Source of the DNA: Welwitschia mirabilis
Lineage: Eukaryota > Gnetophyta > Gnetopsida > Welwitschiales
Reading direction: 5' to 3'
DNA length: 64,000 nt
NCBI GenBank assembly: GCA_051453625.1
Contig: JBOZIK010000001.1
Coordinates: forward strand, 69,342,732-69,406,731
The notes below the pieces were generated by a model that saw only the letters and a list, made by a program, of their open reading frames with translations, did not search any database and was not told the origin of the DNA. Both the position numbers and the translations under genes were made by a program. Shown piece after piece: positions 12,351 through 24,683 of this stretch. Numbering within the stretch: the stretch's first letter is position 1; the number at the start of each line of letters is the position of its first letter.

Positions 12351-14189
12351 CCTACTAGATGATAAGACCTTTCAAATGCTTATTCTAATGAATTTAGATT
12401 AGTAAGATCTAGATATTTGGAGCTAATTATGTAATGGCCATAGGAAGAGTCATAAATAAAAAAGAGAGATTAACTTTTCTTAGCATGAAAATGGTTTTTA
12501 GATACAAATATGATATATTAAAAAAAAAGAGAAAAAAAATCCTATAACTTGCATAAAGGGTTAACATTAATCACTCCATCAATGTGATCCTCTTTTAACT
12601 TAGTCAAAAATGAAATTGATAATCTAGATAAAAATGGTAGCTAGTTACTTTTTGCATAAGATGAATCTTCTTATATTTATTCATGCTCATATTTTCATTC
12701 TTCTAGAGTGTAATAGGAAAATAAAGATAAGATTCCTCATATAACAAAGTACAAAATTGAATTGAAACAACTTTAGAATTAACACCAACTAATTAGTAGA
12801 AAAGCAAAGAAAATATTACCTTTATTTAATGCTTGAACCTATAAGTAATAATTAGTGGATAACATTTCTTTTCCTCTTCTTCATTAAGAAATGTAGAAGT
12901 AATAGTAGGATTTTATAATAAAATTATTTTTTCTTTCCTTTAAAATAAGAAATATTAAAGGATGTTTCCTTGTACGTTTTCATGTATTGCATCACAAAAG
13001 AAAACAATAATAAGCAAGTAATAGTAATGAATTTTACAAAAGATAAGAGAACCAATTATCTAATATAAATTGCTAAAGAATAATAAGGATTACATTCATC
13101 ATTATAAGAAAATTAGAATCCATAGGGATTGATCCTAATAAGGGCTTTAAAATCCTCATAATGTAATAAAGAAAATTAATTTATTTAATATTCTTAAACT
13201 AATCACTATAAAAAAAGTGAAATAGAGGGAAAAGTGGATGCTTACATAAGTTAAATAGCCAAAATACAAGTTTTGTTTCATTTTAATAGACTACAAAACT
13301 AGTTTATCATAAATTCTATGAATCCATCGATGGAAAGTTTATGATCCTAAATCATAGATAAAATGTAAATGACATATTTGAGAAGTTTAGAGGAGTAGAA
13401 GTAAATAAAGATCCTAACCATAACAAGGAGTTCTAAACTAGCATAGTAAGAAATAAAAATTACATTCATAAGAATATCATGATAACCTTAATGATGGAAT
13501 TAACTATCAACACAATGAAATAAAGTAATTTTAAAAAATTTCAATGCATATAATTCATAAGTACAAATCAAATCAACTTAAGAACTACATCGACAAGATA
13601 AAAAGTACTCTTTAGAGCCTAAGTAATTATGAAAACTGGATCATACTAATGATGCTAGAAGGTATAATTGACATAATCATATGAAGCATATATATAATTT
13701 AAGATAATAAAGACCTTAAAAAACATAGATTAAAATGTAAAAAAAGATGGAGAACTAAAATATTAGAGGTAACTATCAATCTAAATTTAGGATTAGTTAA
13801 TAAGTTATAAACCTCCTCATTAGGAAATATAAAATCACAATTAAACCACCTAATGTAAGGAAAATACTTGGGAGTCATACTTTGAATAGTGTAAAAATAA
13901 ACCTAGGTTGAAATGTTAATAAAGGATAAAAAAAGCAAATAACCTAGGAAGAGTTAAATAATGGATGTATAAACAAAAAAGGTAATACAAATAAAAGATA
14001 AATGTCAAATGATAAAGAGACTCTTATAAGAAAAAGGAAATAATATTTTGTACTTGTTAATATCACATCAAAAGTAGCAGTGATGTGATAGTTGACTGGA
14101 ACTTGATGAAACCAATAATGTAACTAAGAGAGAGAAAGTAAAATAGCTAATTTTAAAGGGGAGGAAAATGAATAATATGGAACCCACCA
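12351..14189. other. Non-coding leader sequence of element 2
   Basis: AT-rich with no recognised domain. It may hold upstream exons or a promoter of the antisense frame, but no clear TATA box or splice pattern could be established. One short segment near 12815-12840 on the minus strand is flanked by AG and GT as an exon would be, which alone is weak evidence. Confidence 0.35.
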
Positions 14190-16500
14190 TAACATGAAAA
14201 GGTAAATCATTCTTATAAGGGAATGTCATACAACTAATCAGGTAGTCTAATGCTATCATAGAATTAAGAAGTAACCATCTAAGGAGTCTATGAAGAAAAA
14301 TGTTAAATTAGTTTTATAAAAGAGCATCATACTATTGGCTTGATAACTTGATTTCATCACAAATTTAAGAAGTAATTACTAAGCAGTTTGTGAAGTGGAA
14401 AGATGAACCATTCTTATAATGAAGTGACATAATATTAACTTAAACCCTTGATTTCATCATAGGGTTAAGTGGAAGTTACTCAAATATTCTATAAATCAAA
14501 ATAATAAAACTATTCTTATAAGGGAAATTCACACTACTGACTAGGTAACTTAATTTCATCATAGAATTAAGCAGTGGCTACTTAAGTTGTATGTGAAGTG
14601 AAAAGATAAACCACCCTCATAAGGGATAATTATGTTATTGAATAGGTAGCCTAATTTCATCATAGTGATAACGGATGATCACTTAAGTAGTCTATGAAGT
14701 GAAAAGATAAATCACTCTTATAAAGAGATGTCACAATACTAATTGGAAATTCCAAATTCATAATATTCAAAGAAAAAAGAGATTTATTGTAAGGAGATAT
14801 CATACTACTGACTCCACATTTTGATTTCATTATAGAGGTAAGAAGTAATGATCTAAGTAGTTTGTGAAGTGAAAAAATAAACTAATCTTATAAGGGATTG
14901 TTACACTACTGATTAGATAATTTGATTTTATCATAGAGTTAAACATTGGTTATGTAAGTAGTTTACAAAGAAAAAATATAGATTATTAATATAAGGGAGT
15001 GGGCACTACTAATTAGTAGACTTATTGAATTATATAATTAAGTCAAAGTCATCTAAGTAGTCTATGAAGTAAAAAGATAAACCAGTCTTATAAGGGAATA
15101 TTACACTACTAACTTGGTAGACTAATTTCATCATAAAATTAAGTAGTAACCACCTAAGTAGTCTATATAGCAAAATGATAAAGTAGTTTTATAAGGGAAT
15201 TCCATGATATTAACTAGCAAGTCTAGTTTCATCACAGAATTAAATAGTGCTTATCTAAGTACTCTATGAAGTAATAAAATAAACTAGTCTTGTAATAAAA
15301 CATTACACTACTAATTAGTCAACTTAATTTTATCAAAGAGTCAAACAGTGAATACCAAAGTAGTCTGTGAAGTGAAAAGATAAATCAGTCTTATAAGGAA
15401 TGGCAACACTATTAACATGATAGTCTAGAATTATTTCATGTTGACATTAGTAGTTGTGAAGCCCTAATAGTGTACTAGATTCATAAAATATCATTACATT
15501 GATAAAATAGTAGTTTAACAATGATGTCATACTAATATTAATAGTTATGAAGAACTAATAGTGTACCAACTTCATAAGGAAACACAATGATACTAATATT
15601 GTAGTTAAAAAATGATGCCATACTAACATCCATAGTCACAAAGATCTAATAGTTCATGAGATTCATAAGAAAGTGTTATAGTATTAATATGATAGTCCAA
15701 AAATAATGACATGTTAACATCAATAGTTATGAAGGTTACATAAGGAAGAGTTACATTGTTGACATAGCAGTTTAATAATAATGTCATGCTAACATTAGTA
15801 GTTGTAAAAGAATAATAATGGAAAAGATTCATAAGGGGCCACCATACTACTAACATGGTAGTTCAAAAATGATTTCATATTGATATTAGTAGTTGTAAGG
15901 GCCTAACAATGTAATGGATCCATAAGGTAACATCACACTATTTACTAGATACCTCAAACTTTATGATAATCTATCTATAGTAGTTGCAAAAGTATAATAC
16001 TTCATTTAAATCATAAGGAATCATAACATAGTTAATTAAGAATTCCAAAAATTACTGACAATATATCAATAGTAGGTGTAAAAGCATAGTAGTTCTTTAA
16101 AATCATAGTTGATGTTGCATTATTAACTAGGCATCCTAAAATCAATGAAAATATATCCAAACCAATCAAAAGAGCATAATAGTTTATCAAACTCATAAGG
16201 AAATATTACATTATTGACTAGACACCTCATAATTGATACCAATCTATTAAAAATATTTATAGGAGAATAATATTTTATTGGACATATAAGGAAGCACTAC
16301 AATATTAACTAGGCACTCAAAAACCAATGATAATATATTAATTGTATCACAAAAGTAAAACAGTCCATTGAACTCATATGTGATACCATACTATTGACTA
16401 GATACTCCAAAATCAATGATAGTTTATTGATAATAGTTATAGGAGCATAACACCTTATTCCACCTATAAGTCAGCACTATACTAATGCCATAATAATCCT
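14190..16500 (+). repeat. Tandem array, ~101-bp unit, within element 2
   Basis: About 20 or more degenerate units head to tail. In the first part (14190-15420) the anchor t(g/a)atttcatc recurs at 14349, 14449, 14551, 14652, 14822, 14924, 15124, 15224 and 15325, i.e. every 100-102 bp apart from a merged pair. Around 15420-15930 the unit changes to a subtype with atgtcatactaacatt-agtagttgt, and around 15930-16500 to one with aatcaatgataat and actaggcac. The motif cataaggaa-attacactatt runs through all three. The period is not a multiple of three, so the array is not coding; the frames at 14068-14259 and 15623-15856 on the minus strand are by-products. Confidence 0.85.
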
Positions 16501-17149
16501 ACATTATTAACTGAAACCTCTTAATATTAAAATTGAAACTAAAATAAGTAGTTATAAATGTAAAGATCTTTATCTAATTTTGTTTTATTACTATAGATAC
16601 TTATTGAGATAAACATGTGATGAATATTAAATAGTTAAGTAGTTTTAACTTATAATGAAGTTATCATAATAACTATATTAATAATAAATTGTTTGGACTA
16701 AAAAAAGGTAGAATATAAGAAAAAATGAAGTTCAAATGACCCATTAAACTTGCATAGATTGGAGAAGCATAGAAGATTGTATAAAAAATCACATCAATAC
16801 TTAATAATAATAAATCAAATAAGTGTAACATCAATCATAGGATAATCATGTAAATGTTGAGGCTTTATAGAAACTAGAAAATAATAAGCTAAAATCTATT
16901 CACAAAACTTTGGATAACATGCCATGGAAGTAATCAATTAATGAACTCCAATCTTAAGTATAATAGTTTCTTCAAGTAAAAAATAAGAAGATATAATATT
17001 TGGAAAAGAACTCTTCCCAATCATTAGAAAAAGAAGTAGGAGAAGAGGTAAATAGGTGATTACAACAATAATTCATTAATAACTCATATTTAAACAAAAT
17101 CATAGAAGACTAAGAAATACAAGAATATGTTAAGATTGTATAAATCCAT
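16501..17149 (+). other. Element 2 sequence between array and gag
   Basis: AT-rich and probably includes the decayed gag start; no motif can be fixed. A start codon for gag could not be chosen. Confidence 0.35.
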
Positions 17150-17700
17150 GTGTGCGTAAGTATCTTAAAGTCTTATTAGGAGGTGCTAGAATGATTTCAA
17201 TACATTAGAACTGTTTTAAATTGAAAAATTTTGAGAATAACGCATGTCATCAATATTCCATAATGTTTCTTACAAAAGATTCCATATATTGATGGAATCA
17301 GCTAAGTGCATTAATGAATGATTGAATTAACTTACTAGAATTTACTAAAGAATTTAAAAATGGGTTTGTTCTTAATAACTTCATCAAGGATAGAATAATA
17401 CAGTTTAAATGCTTATGATTAGGTCAAAAGAGCCTTAACAAACATTGGAAAGAATTCTAGAAACTAGCCAAATTTCAAATCTAGTAGGACTTAGAAGAAC
17501 TCACTAATGATTTTATTAGCAATCTACCATCTTGATTAAGAAAATTGATCTATTATTTAGGATCTAAATATCTATAAGAATCATATAGAAAGACCAAATA
17601 TTATATGGAGGTGGAATAAATAACTCCAACAATGGCTTAAATGGTAATGGATATGTAAGATTTACCATTTTCATGAAAAAAATTTCAGTGTATAATTTTT
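17150..17700 (+). pseudogene. gag capsid relic of element 2
   Basis: Translation in shifting frames gives the Ty3/gypsy capsid-type pattern: a YWWNQL-like segment near 17290-17330, an EFTKEFKNGFVLNNF segment near 17340-17390, a LGQKSLNKHWKEF-like segment (about 17430-17460), then LTNDFISNLPS-LRKLI. This matches the order of the retrotransposon gag domain (WW, F..F...Y/F, L.Q....V..Y..F, F..GL). Several in-frame stops are present. The zinc knuckle was not located with confidence. Confidence 0.65.
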
Positions 17701-18349
17701 AGTCTAGTACAAAAATGTAAAGTACATACTTTTTAGGTAAAAACATAAAATAAAAGAATGAATACCTAAAGATTGATTCTTATAAGAAAGGAATATTTAT
17801 CATAGAAAATGATACAAGCTAGCTAAATTTATTAAAATAAAGCTCCTGGCAAAGCTACAACTATAATCTTTTTTAAATTAAAATTAGAAATGCAACTTTA
17901 AGATATAGAATAATTTTATATCTTAAAAATATAATGTTACAAGTATAATCCAATTAAATATTGCAAATTTTTAGAAATAAAAAGTTAAACACATGATATA
18001 ATAAGATCACAAGTTATAATAGTAAACAAATTACTCATATTAATACTTTTCAAATATAAGCTAGACAATAGATATTTCATTTCCACATGACCTACTTAGT
18101 AAGATAAATTTCCTTTTACTATACCTTGATTTATTACTTGTTAGATACAAACCAATATGGAGTAGTAACTATGAATTGTCATAGTTCTCAAAATGAAAAA
18201 AAGAACAAGATAAAGATAAAGGCAAGAAGAACTTTAAGATATAATATAGATTAAGATGAGGCAAGAACAAAGGCTCCAAATAATCAAGCATTATATTTTC
18301 ATGAAATGAAAGGAACAAGTTATATTTTACTACCATTATTTTACTATCC
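17701..18349 (+). other. Element 2 sequence after gag
   Basis: AT-rich; likely decayed gag C-terminus. A Lys-rich segment around 18190-18270 would be compatible with a nucleocapsid tail but is not diagnostic. Confidence 0.3.
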
Positions 18350-18700
18350 CATTTGGCAATCTATGAATTATCATTTCCACTACCCCCTCTGGTGATTTAT
18401 GGTTTTATCTTTTCACACCTTATTTGGTGATTTATTGATTATCATTCCCACTGTCTCATTTAGTGATGTATGGTTTTATCTTTCAATTACCTCATTTGAT
18501 GATCTATGGATTATTATTTTTACTACCTTATTTGATAATCTATAGTCTATTTTATAAACTTATATTTAATTTTCATCACTCCAATACTTCATTTGGTGAT
18601 TTGTGGATTTATTATTTCCAATGTCTCATTCAATTGTCTATGTATTTTCATGTCATACTACCTTATTTGATGATCTATGGAACTCTCATTTTCATAAAAG
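18350..18700 (+). repeat. Minisatellite with 36-bp unit in element 2
   Basis: Units start (c/t)atttggtgat or close variants at 18350, 18386, 18421, 18457, 18493, 18529, 18590, 18627 and 18664, a period of 35-37 bp with one longer spacing. Thirty-six is twelve codons, and the plus-strand frame 18463-18723 reads through several units as a 12-residue hydrophobic repeat (LPHLMIYGLLFL, LPYLIIYSLFYK, LPYLMIYGTLIF). Whether this was ever translated is unknown. Confidence 0.75.
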
Positions 18701-20689
18701 AATTTAAAGTTTCAAAGATGTGAGAAAAAAATGAAAAGATTTACTTTCATAGATTTAGTTTTTAAGTATTAGAACTCATGAAAGAATAATCTTTTAATCA
18801 TATATAAAAATACTCATAAAAATATCTTAAACTAATCACAAATATGCAAAGTATTTCTAAAACTCCATAAGAGATATATAAGAAAACCATAAAAATCATA
18901 TGAGATATTCAAGAAATATAGACCTTACAAGATTTAAGAAGTAAATAAGATCATACAAAAGATGCAAGAAATATTTAGGATCATATAAGTAAAATAATAA
19001 CTATTACAAGATATGTAAATGAATGGTAAACATAGATATTATTTAAAACAAAATATAAAATAAGAGATAATTAATTTAATAGATACATGTAAAGTAACCA
19101 AAAAAACATCTATAAGAAAACACAAGATTAAATAATTATTTAAGAGAAATGATCGAACATAAAAAAGATAAAAGAATCATACCTAAAACAAAACTAATAC
19201 TATAACCATATAAAATATTTAATAATCTACAAATATAATATAAGATGTACAAGCAAATAAATCTAAATCATAAAATATTTAAAACAGAAAAGAAAAACCT
19301 AAGACCATATTCATTATTCAATATGAAGTTTTCCAAGCTTGAAGATTCCTATGCCCAAGCTCCAAAGAGTCTAAGATTTGAAATACTTCAAAGTGTTCAA
19401 AGCTCTAAGGTAGAAGGTTTATAACCTTTTAACACTAAAAGATCTTCAAAATAATAATAATAAGGATAAAATAGATCACATTTATAATGAGATAAATGAA
19501 TTCAAAGGATATTTGGAATTTCAAAAAATACATACAAGTTACTATTGTTCTTAGAAAAAAATTATGATTTCCTAACCCCTAATAATTACTTTACCTAGCT
19601 ACTAAGGTATATTTGATGTTTTATCATAANNNNNNNNNNNNNNNNNNNNNNNNNNNNNNNNNNNNNNNNNNNNNNNNNNNNNNNNNNNNNNNNNNNNNNN
19701 NNNNNNNNNNNNNNNNNNNNNNNNNNNNNNNNNNNNNNNNNNNNNNNNNNNNNNNNNNNNNNNNNNNNNNNNNNNNNNNNNNNNNNNNNNNNNNNNNNNN
19801 NNNNNNNNNNNNNNNNNNNNNNNNNNNNNNNNNNNNNNNNNNNNNNNNNNNNNAGAAATAAAATTAATATAAGACACTTAGCAAATAATTTTAACAAAAC
19901 ATTAGGACAAGATTTTACCACATATAAATATTTTTTTCATAATGAGTATATGTTAACTAGTAATAAAAGAAATGCAACATAATAATTATGGATGTTATTT
20001 TAGCATGAATTACTAAAATAAAATTTTAAAATAAGTTAACATAATGCATTCTATTAATTATAATTGTTACAAGAATCTTTCTTATGCATTAAAATAAGGA
20101 AATATACTAACCATTGTACATTAAATTCAATAGTTACAAATAAAAAATAATATTTATGTAACAACTAATTTACCCACTAATGAATATCATTAAATGAAGA
20201 AGAAAAGACTATAATAGCAGTTACAAGAAAAGAAAGCATTTGCAATAATAGTTATAGCATAAGAAGTTTTTACAAAGTAAAGAATTACGTCTTACATAAT
20301 AATAATATTCTACTAAATAAAGAATATAGAAATAATATTAATAGGTCCTACTAAACAAAAATTATTTTTATTTAATTATTTTGACTAAATCCTTAAGCCT
20401 TCAAAAAGATAGACATGACAAACTATGGCTCCACAGTTAATACATTAGAACTCTTCATCCTAATTAGAACCCTCTAAGGTTGTCAGGCATAAATTTGCTA
20501 GTATTATAAGAACAAGGATCAAATAATCAAGAACTATTACAAGAAAAAGAAAGATACAAATTCCAATTAGACGACTACATCACAAGAACAACCACAATCA
20601 AGAAAATTATTATTTGTCATAGTTCAAATAAGTTTTTTATAAAACAAATTATTTTTATTTAAACTTAAAGGATTTTTACATAATTTTCC
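18701..20689 (+). other. Long non-coding stretch of element 2 with a 224-base gap
   Basis: Between the minisatellite and the protease. Bases 18880-19020 hold loosely repeated aagat-atacaagaaata words, possibly another decayed tandem repeat. Bases 19630-19853 are N. No domain is seen. At about 2 kb it is too long for a normal gag-protease junction and may hide an insertion. Confidence 0.35.
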
Positions 20690-20960
20690 TCTTTCATTTA
20701 CCATTGATTATAGTGTTAGTAATAATTTCAATTCTTCCAATATTGCAAATCACTTCCAAAATAAAATTATTAGGGAGCCAAATTCTAGAGTAGAAGCTAT
20801 GGGAGCAAAAAAAAACACTTAATTAGATCATTGTGAATAGTTAAACTTTAAAAGTAAGGGTTTACATTTTATTGATAAATTTTATGTCTTTAATATTCAA
20901 ATATATAAGGGAATTTTGGAAATTTCATTTTTGAGGAAACACGATGTTAAACCATCTGTT
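20690..20960 (+). pseudogene. Retroviral-type aspartic protease relic of element 2
   Basis: About 20705-20735 reads IDYSVSNNF, the decayed form of the D-S/T-G active site, so the catalytic Asp-Ser-Gly is lost. Downstream segments REPNSRVEAMGA and a LGISWLRKHDV-like segment at about 20910-20950 keep the family order. Stops are present. Confidence 0.65.
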
Positions 20961-21109
20961 AAGAAAGGAATATCACTTAATCCCACTTCATTTGAAAAAT
21001 AAATTTTAAAAGATGAGGAGAAAAGGAAACAAGTATTATTTATGAACAATAGGGAAATTAAGAAATCCTTTAAGCTATATTAGTTATTTTATGCCATAAT
21101 ATCAAATGA

Positions 21110-22160
21110 AAAAAAGGTATAACTACTTGTTGAGTTATATAAATTTTAAGAAGTATTTGAGGATAATGTTAATTTACCATCAAAGAAAAATATGGATCAT
21201 GCAATTGATCTTCTACTAGAAGTATAATTAATCTTTTGATCATCATATAGATTTTATTCATTGATCTTAAAGAGATAAAATTGAAAATTCAATAATTGGT
21301 AAATAAAGAAAAAATAAAACCTAATGTATCACTTTGAAAAGTGCTAATTTTATTTGTAAAGAAGAAGAATAGATTGCTAATGCTTTGCGTTGATTATTGT
21401 CAGTTAAACAACATGACAATAAAGAATAAGTATTCTTTTCATTACATTAATAACCTTTTTAACTAACTATAAGGAATAATATATTTTATTAAAATATGTT
21501 TAAAATTATGATACCATTAGATTAACCCCAAAGAAGACTATGCTTCAAAAATAACCTTTTGAACTAGATATGACTATTTTAAGAAGAATCATATATAAAC
21601 ATTTTACTATTTTTATTAGAAGTAAAAGAATTAGAATAAAAATTTCTAAAATTATGATACCATTAAATTCACACCAAAGAAGACTATGCTTCAAAAATGG
21701 CATTTTGAACTAGATATGACTATTTTAAGTTCACTATTATTCTTTTTGGTTTAACAAATATTCCTACTACATTTATGGCATTGATGAATAATATCTTTCA
21801 TTTCTACTTAGATTAATTTATTATTTTTTTCCATGGATGATATTTTAATTTACTATAAAAGCAATGGAGAACATGTTAGATACTTAAGCTAGTTTTGTAT
21901 CTACTTAAAGAAAATGTGTTAATAGCCAAAGTAAGCAAATTTAATTCCTTAAGATTTTAATCTTCTATTTGGAACACATCATATTTGAAGAGGGTTTAAA
22001 AACTAATTCTAGGAAAATACAAGTTGTAAAGAAATGGCCTAAGCCAAGAAATACCATCAAAGTAGAAAGCTTCCTTAGTCTTATAGGATTCTATAAGTGT
22101 TTCATCCAAAATTTCTCTAAAATTATGAGCCTGATGATAAATATGACTAAATAAAAAGTT
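21110..22160 (+). pseudogene. Reverse transcriptase relic of element 2
   Basis: The RT start is at about 21150-21220 (EVFEDNVNLPSKKNMDHAID). Motifs KKKNRLLMLCVDY and CQLNNMTIKNKY follow at 21360-21435, with the Gln that has become a stop in elements 5 and 7 still encoded. The catalytic YVDD is represented by MDDILIYY at about 21833-21857. The C-terminal connection (frame 21969-22154) has VKKWPKPRNTIKVESFL and the FY..FI..FSKI pattern. A 146-bp tandem duplication (21501-21735) interrupts the palm region. Frameshifts and stops abolish function. Confidence 0.85.
21501..21735 (+). repeat. 146-bp tandem duplication within the RT relic
   Basis: taaaattatgataccatta begins at 21501 and again at 21647. 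The two copies run in parallel for about 85 bp (through aagaagactatgcttcaaaa to gatatgactattttaag), with about 60 bp of extra sequence after the first. The copies differ by a few substitutions. Confidence 0.8.
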
Positions 22161-22620
22161 TCATTTCATTTTAATAATAGATCAAAAGAAGAATTTTTTG
22201 AGAATAAAACTCTTACTAATTACATTCCTAGTTCCAAAGACCTTAGAAATGGATAAAGCATTTGTAGTTTCATAGATGCTCTATCTCATAAATTCTTGTG
22301 AAGATAGAGTATGTATAGTCTTGATGTAAGAAGGAAGAGTGATTGCATATGAATTATGTAATTTAAACAAACATGAGGAAAACTATCTAGTGCATGACTT
22401 AGGATTTCTAGTCATAATTCATGCATTAAAAGTATGGAGATACTACATTTTGAGAAATAAATTTCAAACTAAGACTAAATATAAAAGTTTAGAAGTTTTT
22501 AAAAAAATAATCTCTTTTAAATGTGAGACAACAAAGATGAGTAGAATTATAGATGATCTCAGTTACATGTGGTGTATTATTATCTATATAATAAATCCCT
22601 AGATGGCTAAAGAAAGTAAA
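22161..22620 (+). pseudogene. RNase H relic of element 2
   Basis: The frame 22339-22602 has the family pattern VIAYELCNLNKHEENYLVHD (HE/NY block) and IIHALKVWRYYIL (F/ALK.WR.YL block), then a KTKYKSL segment where TDHKSL is usual, so a catalytic Asp is changed. The segment after it corresponds to the R.RRW..L..Y/F block. Stops occur just before and after. Confidence 0.8.
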
Positions 22621-22739
22621 GAACAAGTGCTACAAGATGAAATATTCAAAGAAATTTGATATGAAATTTTAAATACTAAAGATATTTTTCTTTTTTATTC
22701 AATGATTAGTAGATTTTGATGAGGTAAGATTAAGTATAT

Positions 22740-23870
22740 ATTTCCCTTTAATCTTAGTATCTCCAATTACTTAGAGAAGTAAATGAAGTTTCATATGTAG
22801 GTTACCTTAGCTTTACAAAAACATAGATTACTTTAATGAAACAGTATTATTAGCTAGAAATGAAGATGTAAATTAAAGAATTTATCAAATGTTATCCAAT
22901 ACATCAATAAGTTATAATAGAATAAAAAATTTAACTATATTCTTGAAACCATTGGGTATGCCCATCCTAGAAATGTAAACAAATTACTATGGAATTTATT
23001 ATAAGATTATCTTAGATCATTAGAATGTATAATTCCATATTTGTATAAGTGGATAAATTCATCAAAATGATACATTTCATTTTAACCAAGATCAAGACCA
23101 TTATGAAAGAGATTATAACTCAATTTATAAGAAAATTATTTTGTTTACATAAAATTCCTAAGATTATCATTTTTTATAGAGATCCAAAATTTGTATTAAT
23201 GTTTGATAAGATTTCTTTAAGAAATTAGGTACTCAAGTACATTATAGTATAGATTTTAATATAAAAAGTAACAAACAAATGAAATAAGTGAATCATATCT
23301 TGAAAGGAATTTTAAGATGTTATATCAGTAGAAGACTAGGAAGATAGGAATATTTCCTTTATGTGGTAGAATTCACATAAAACAAAGGTTACCAAACTTT
23401 AATTAAATGTTTTCCATTTGAAGCAATGCATGGCAAGAATTATGGAACTCTTATAAGTTGGCCATGTATGGTACAAGGATATAATGAAGGAAAAAAAATA
23501 AAATTAGAGAATAAAATAAGTAATAAAGAAAGTACAAAAAGAACTACAATGTGCACAATTCATAAATAAGAAGTATTTTAATTAGAAACATTCCCATTAC
23601 ATCCTTTAAATTAGTGATTAAGTACTACTAAGTGTTAAACATAAATGAGTAATCTTGAAGTTGAGAAAATATGTTAAATTAGCATCACAATTTTGTGAAC
23701 CTTTCCATCTTATTGAAAGAATAGTAAATTGGCATATAAATTATACGTTCCTTTAGAATTAATCTTATGTTCATTCAGTATTTCATGTTTGTCTTCTTAA
23801 ACCTTATTAATTAAAAATATTTGATGGTTTTATTATGAATTAAAAGAAAATTCTAATAATATCTAAGCTC
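22740..23870 (+). pseudogene. Integrase relic of element 2
   Basis: The zinc-binding HHCC region is at 22790-22915, with the first His decayed (EVSYVGYLSFTKT), followed by YY-LEMKM and KCYPIHQQ, where the second Cys is changed. The catalytic core is visible as VDKFIKMIHFI (about 23045-23075) and IIFYRDPKFV (about 23165-23200). The C-terminus near 23655-23810 has LKLRKYVKLASQFCEPF and a VFHVCLLKPY pattern. It is multiply frameshifted. Confidence 0.8.
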
Positions 23871-23889
23871 ACTTTTATATTTAATCTAC

Positions 23890-24130
23890 TTATTATTAAA
23901 AAGCACAAATAAAGAAAGCCAAGAGGAAAATCAATAAAATAAGTATTAGCAGAATGATTGCATTGTTATCAGTTTAATTGTAAAATGGATGATATATGAA
24001 AAAAATCATCTAGGTTTATTTGTAAATAAAAATTAATTAATTATTTATTAATGTAAATGAACATGATGAGGAAAACTAATCTGATGTTAATCAAATCCCA
24101 TATCAAAATTTTAGAATGGAGGATTGGTAG
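23890..24130 (+). pseudogene. Possible chromodomain-like tail of element 2
   Basis: After the integrase a Lys/Arg-rich segment (RKPRGKSIK then VLAE-LHC) sits where chromoviruses carry a chromodomain, with the usual basic run followed by EVLVQW. The match is short and decayed. Element 5 has a clearer equivalent at 47815-47940. Confidence 0.4.
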
Positions 24131-24134
24131 TTTG

Positions 24135-24165
24135 AGGACAAATAGCTACCTTAAGAACAAGAATC
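24135..24165 (+). other. 3' end of coding region and polypurine tract of element 2
   Basis: tttgaggacaaatagctacc followed by ttaagaacaagaatc resembles the conserved GAGGACGAA...CTTAAG-purine block that precedes the 3' LTR in many chromoviruses. The tract is eroded by transitions. Confidence 0.65.
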
Positions 24166-24683
24166 TATAATAATCACAAAACCTTTTTTTAAATAATTAT
24201 CTATTATAATAATTTTATTATCTATAATACATGATTAAACATTATAATAATCATTTGAAAAGTGTGATATTTATGTAATAACTATTTCTTAAAAAGTTAC
24301 ATTGTTTTATTATGATTAAATAAGGGGTTTTAGAAGGCAAAATGTTATGCATGTAATTTGCATTAGAATACTAGATCATTAACAAACTGGTCTCATCACT
24401 AGTGGTTACACGAATTGGACCTTGAAGGCAACATGGTCTATATAGACTACCTATACAAGATCTTGAATTTACTATAATGGAATTTGAAGTCTATAGTCAA
24501 ACTACCATAATAAAGATTAGTATTATCTTCTCTTTAAATATCTTATATTTTACTTATTTAATAAATATTTTGTTTTTATGTTTTAAGTATTTTCTAATGT
24601 TCTACAATGATGTTTTTAATTGGTATTATAACCGTTTTCTTTTCAATTTTAATATTTTTATAAAAGGAATTGGGAACATTATA
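24166..24683 (+). repeat. 3' LTR of element 2
   Basis: It starts TATAATAATC (the 5' copy has TGTAATGATC) and ends CATTATA. It aligns with 10976-11494 throughout but has many differences, indicating an old insertion. Confidence 0.85.

Larger units (their letters stand above)
10976..24683 (+). mobile_element. Element 2: decayed Ty3/gypsy chromovirus, about 13.7 kb
   Basis: It has two LTRs of matching length (519 and 518 bp), an iMet-type primer site, gag, protease, RT, RNase H, integrase and a polypurine tract in the normal Ty3/gypsy order. All coding parts carry stops and frameshifts, so it cannot act on its own. The 5.6 kb between primer site and gag is far longer than usual and holds a minus-strand reading-frame remnant and a ~2.3-kb tandem array; a second ~3-kb non-coding stretch separates gag from protease. 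Flanking 5-mers are acatc and aaatt (3 of 5 match), only weak support for a target duplication. Confidence 0.88.

Noticed and set aside
14068-15856. Minus-strand frames at 14068-14259 and 15623-15856
   Set aside because: They lie in or beside the ~101-bp array, whose period is not a multiple of three; the frames are accidental.
14190-16500. CRISPR-like array
   Set aside because: Units diverge throughout with no constant repeat and variable spacer pattern, and the setting is a plant retrotransposon.
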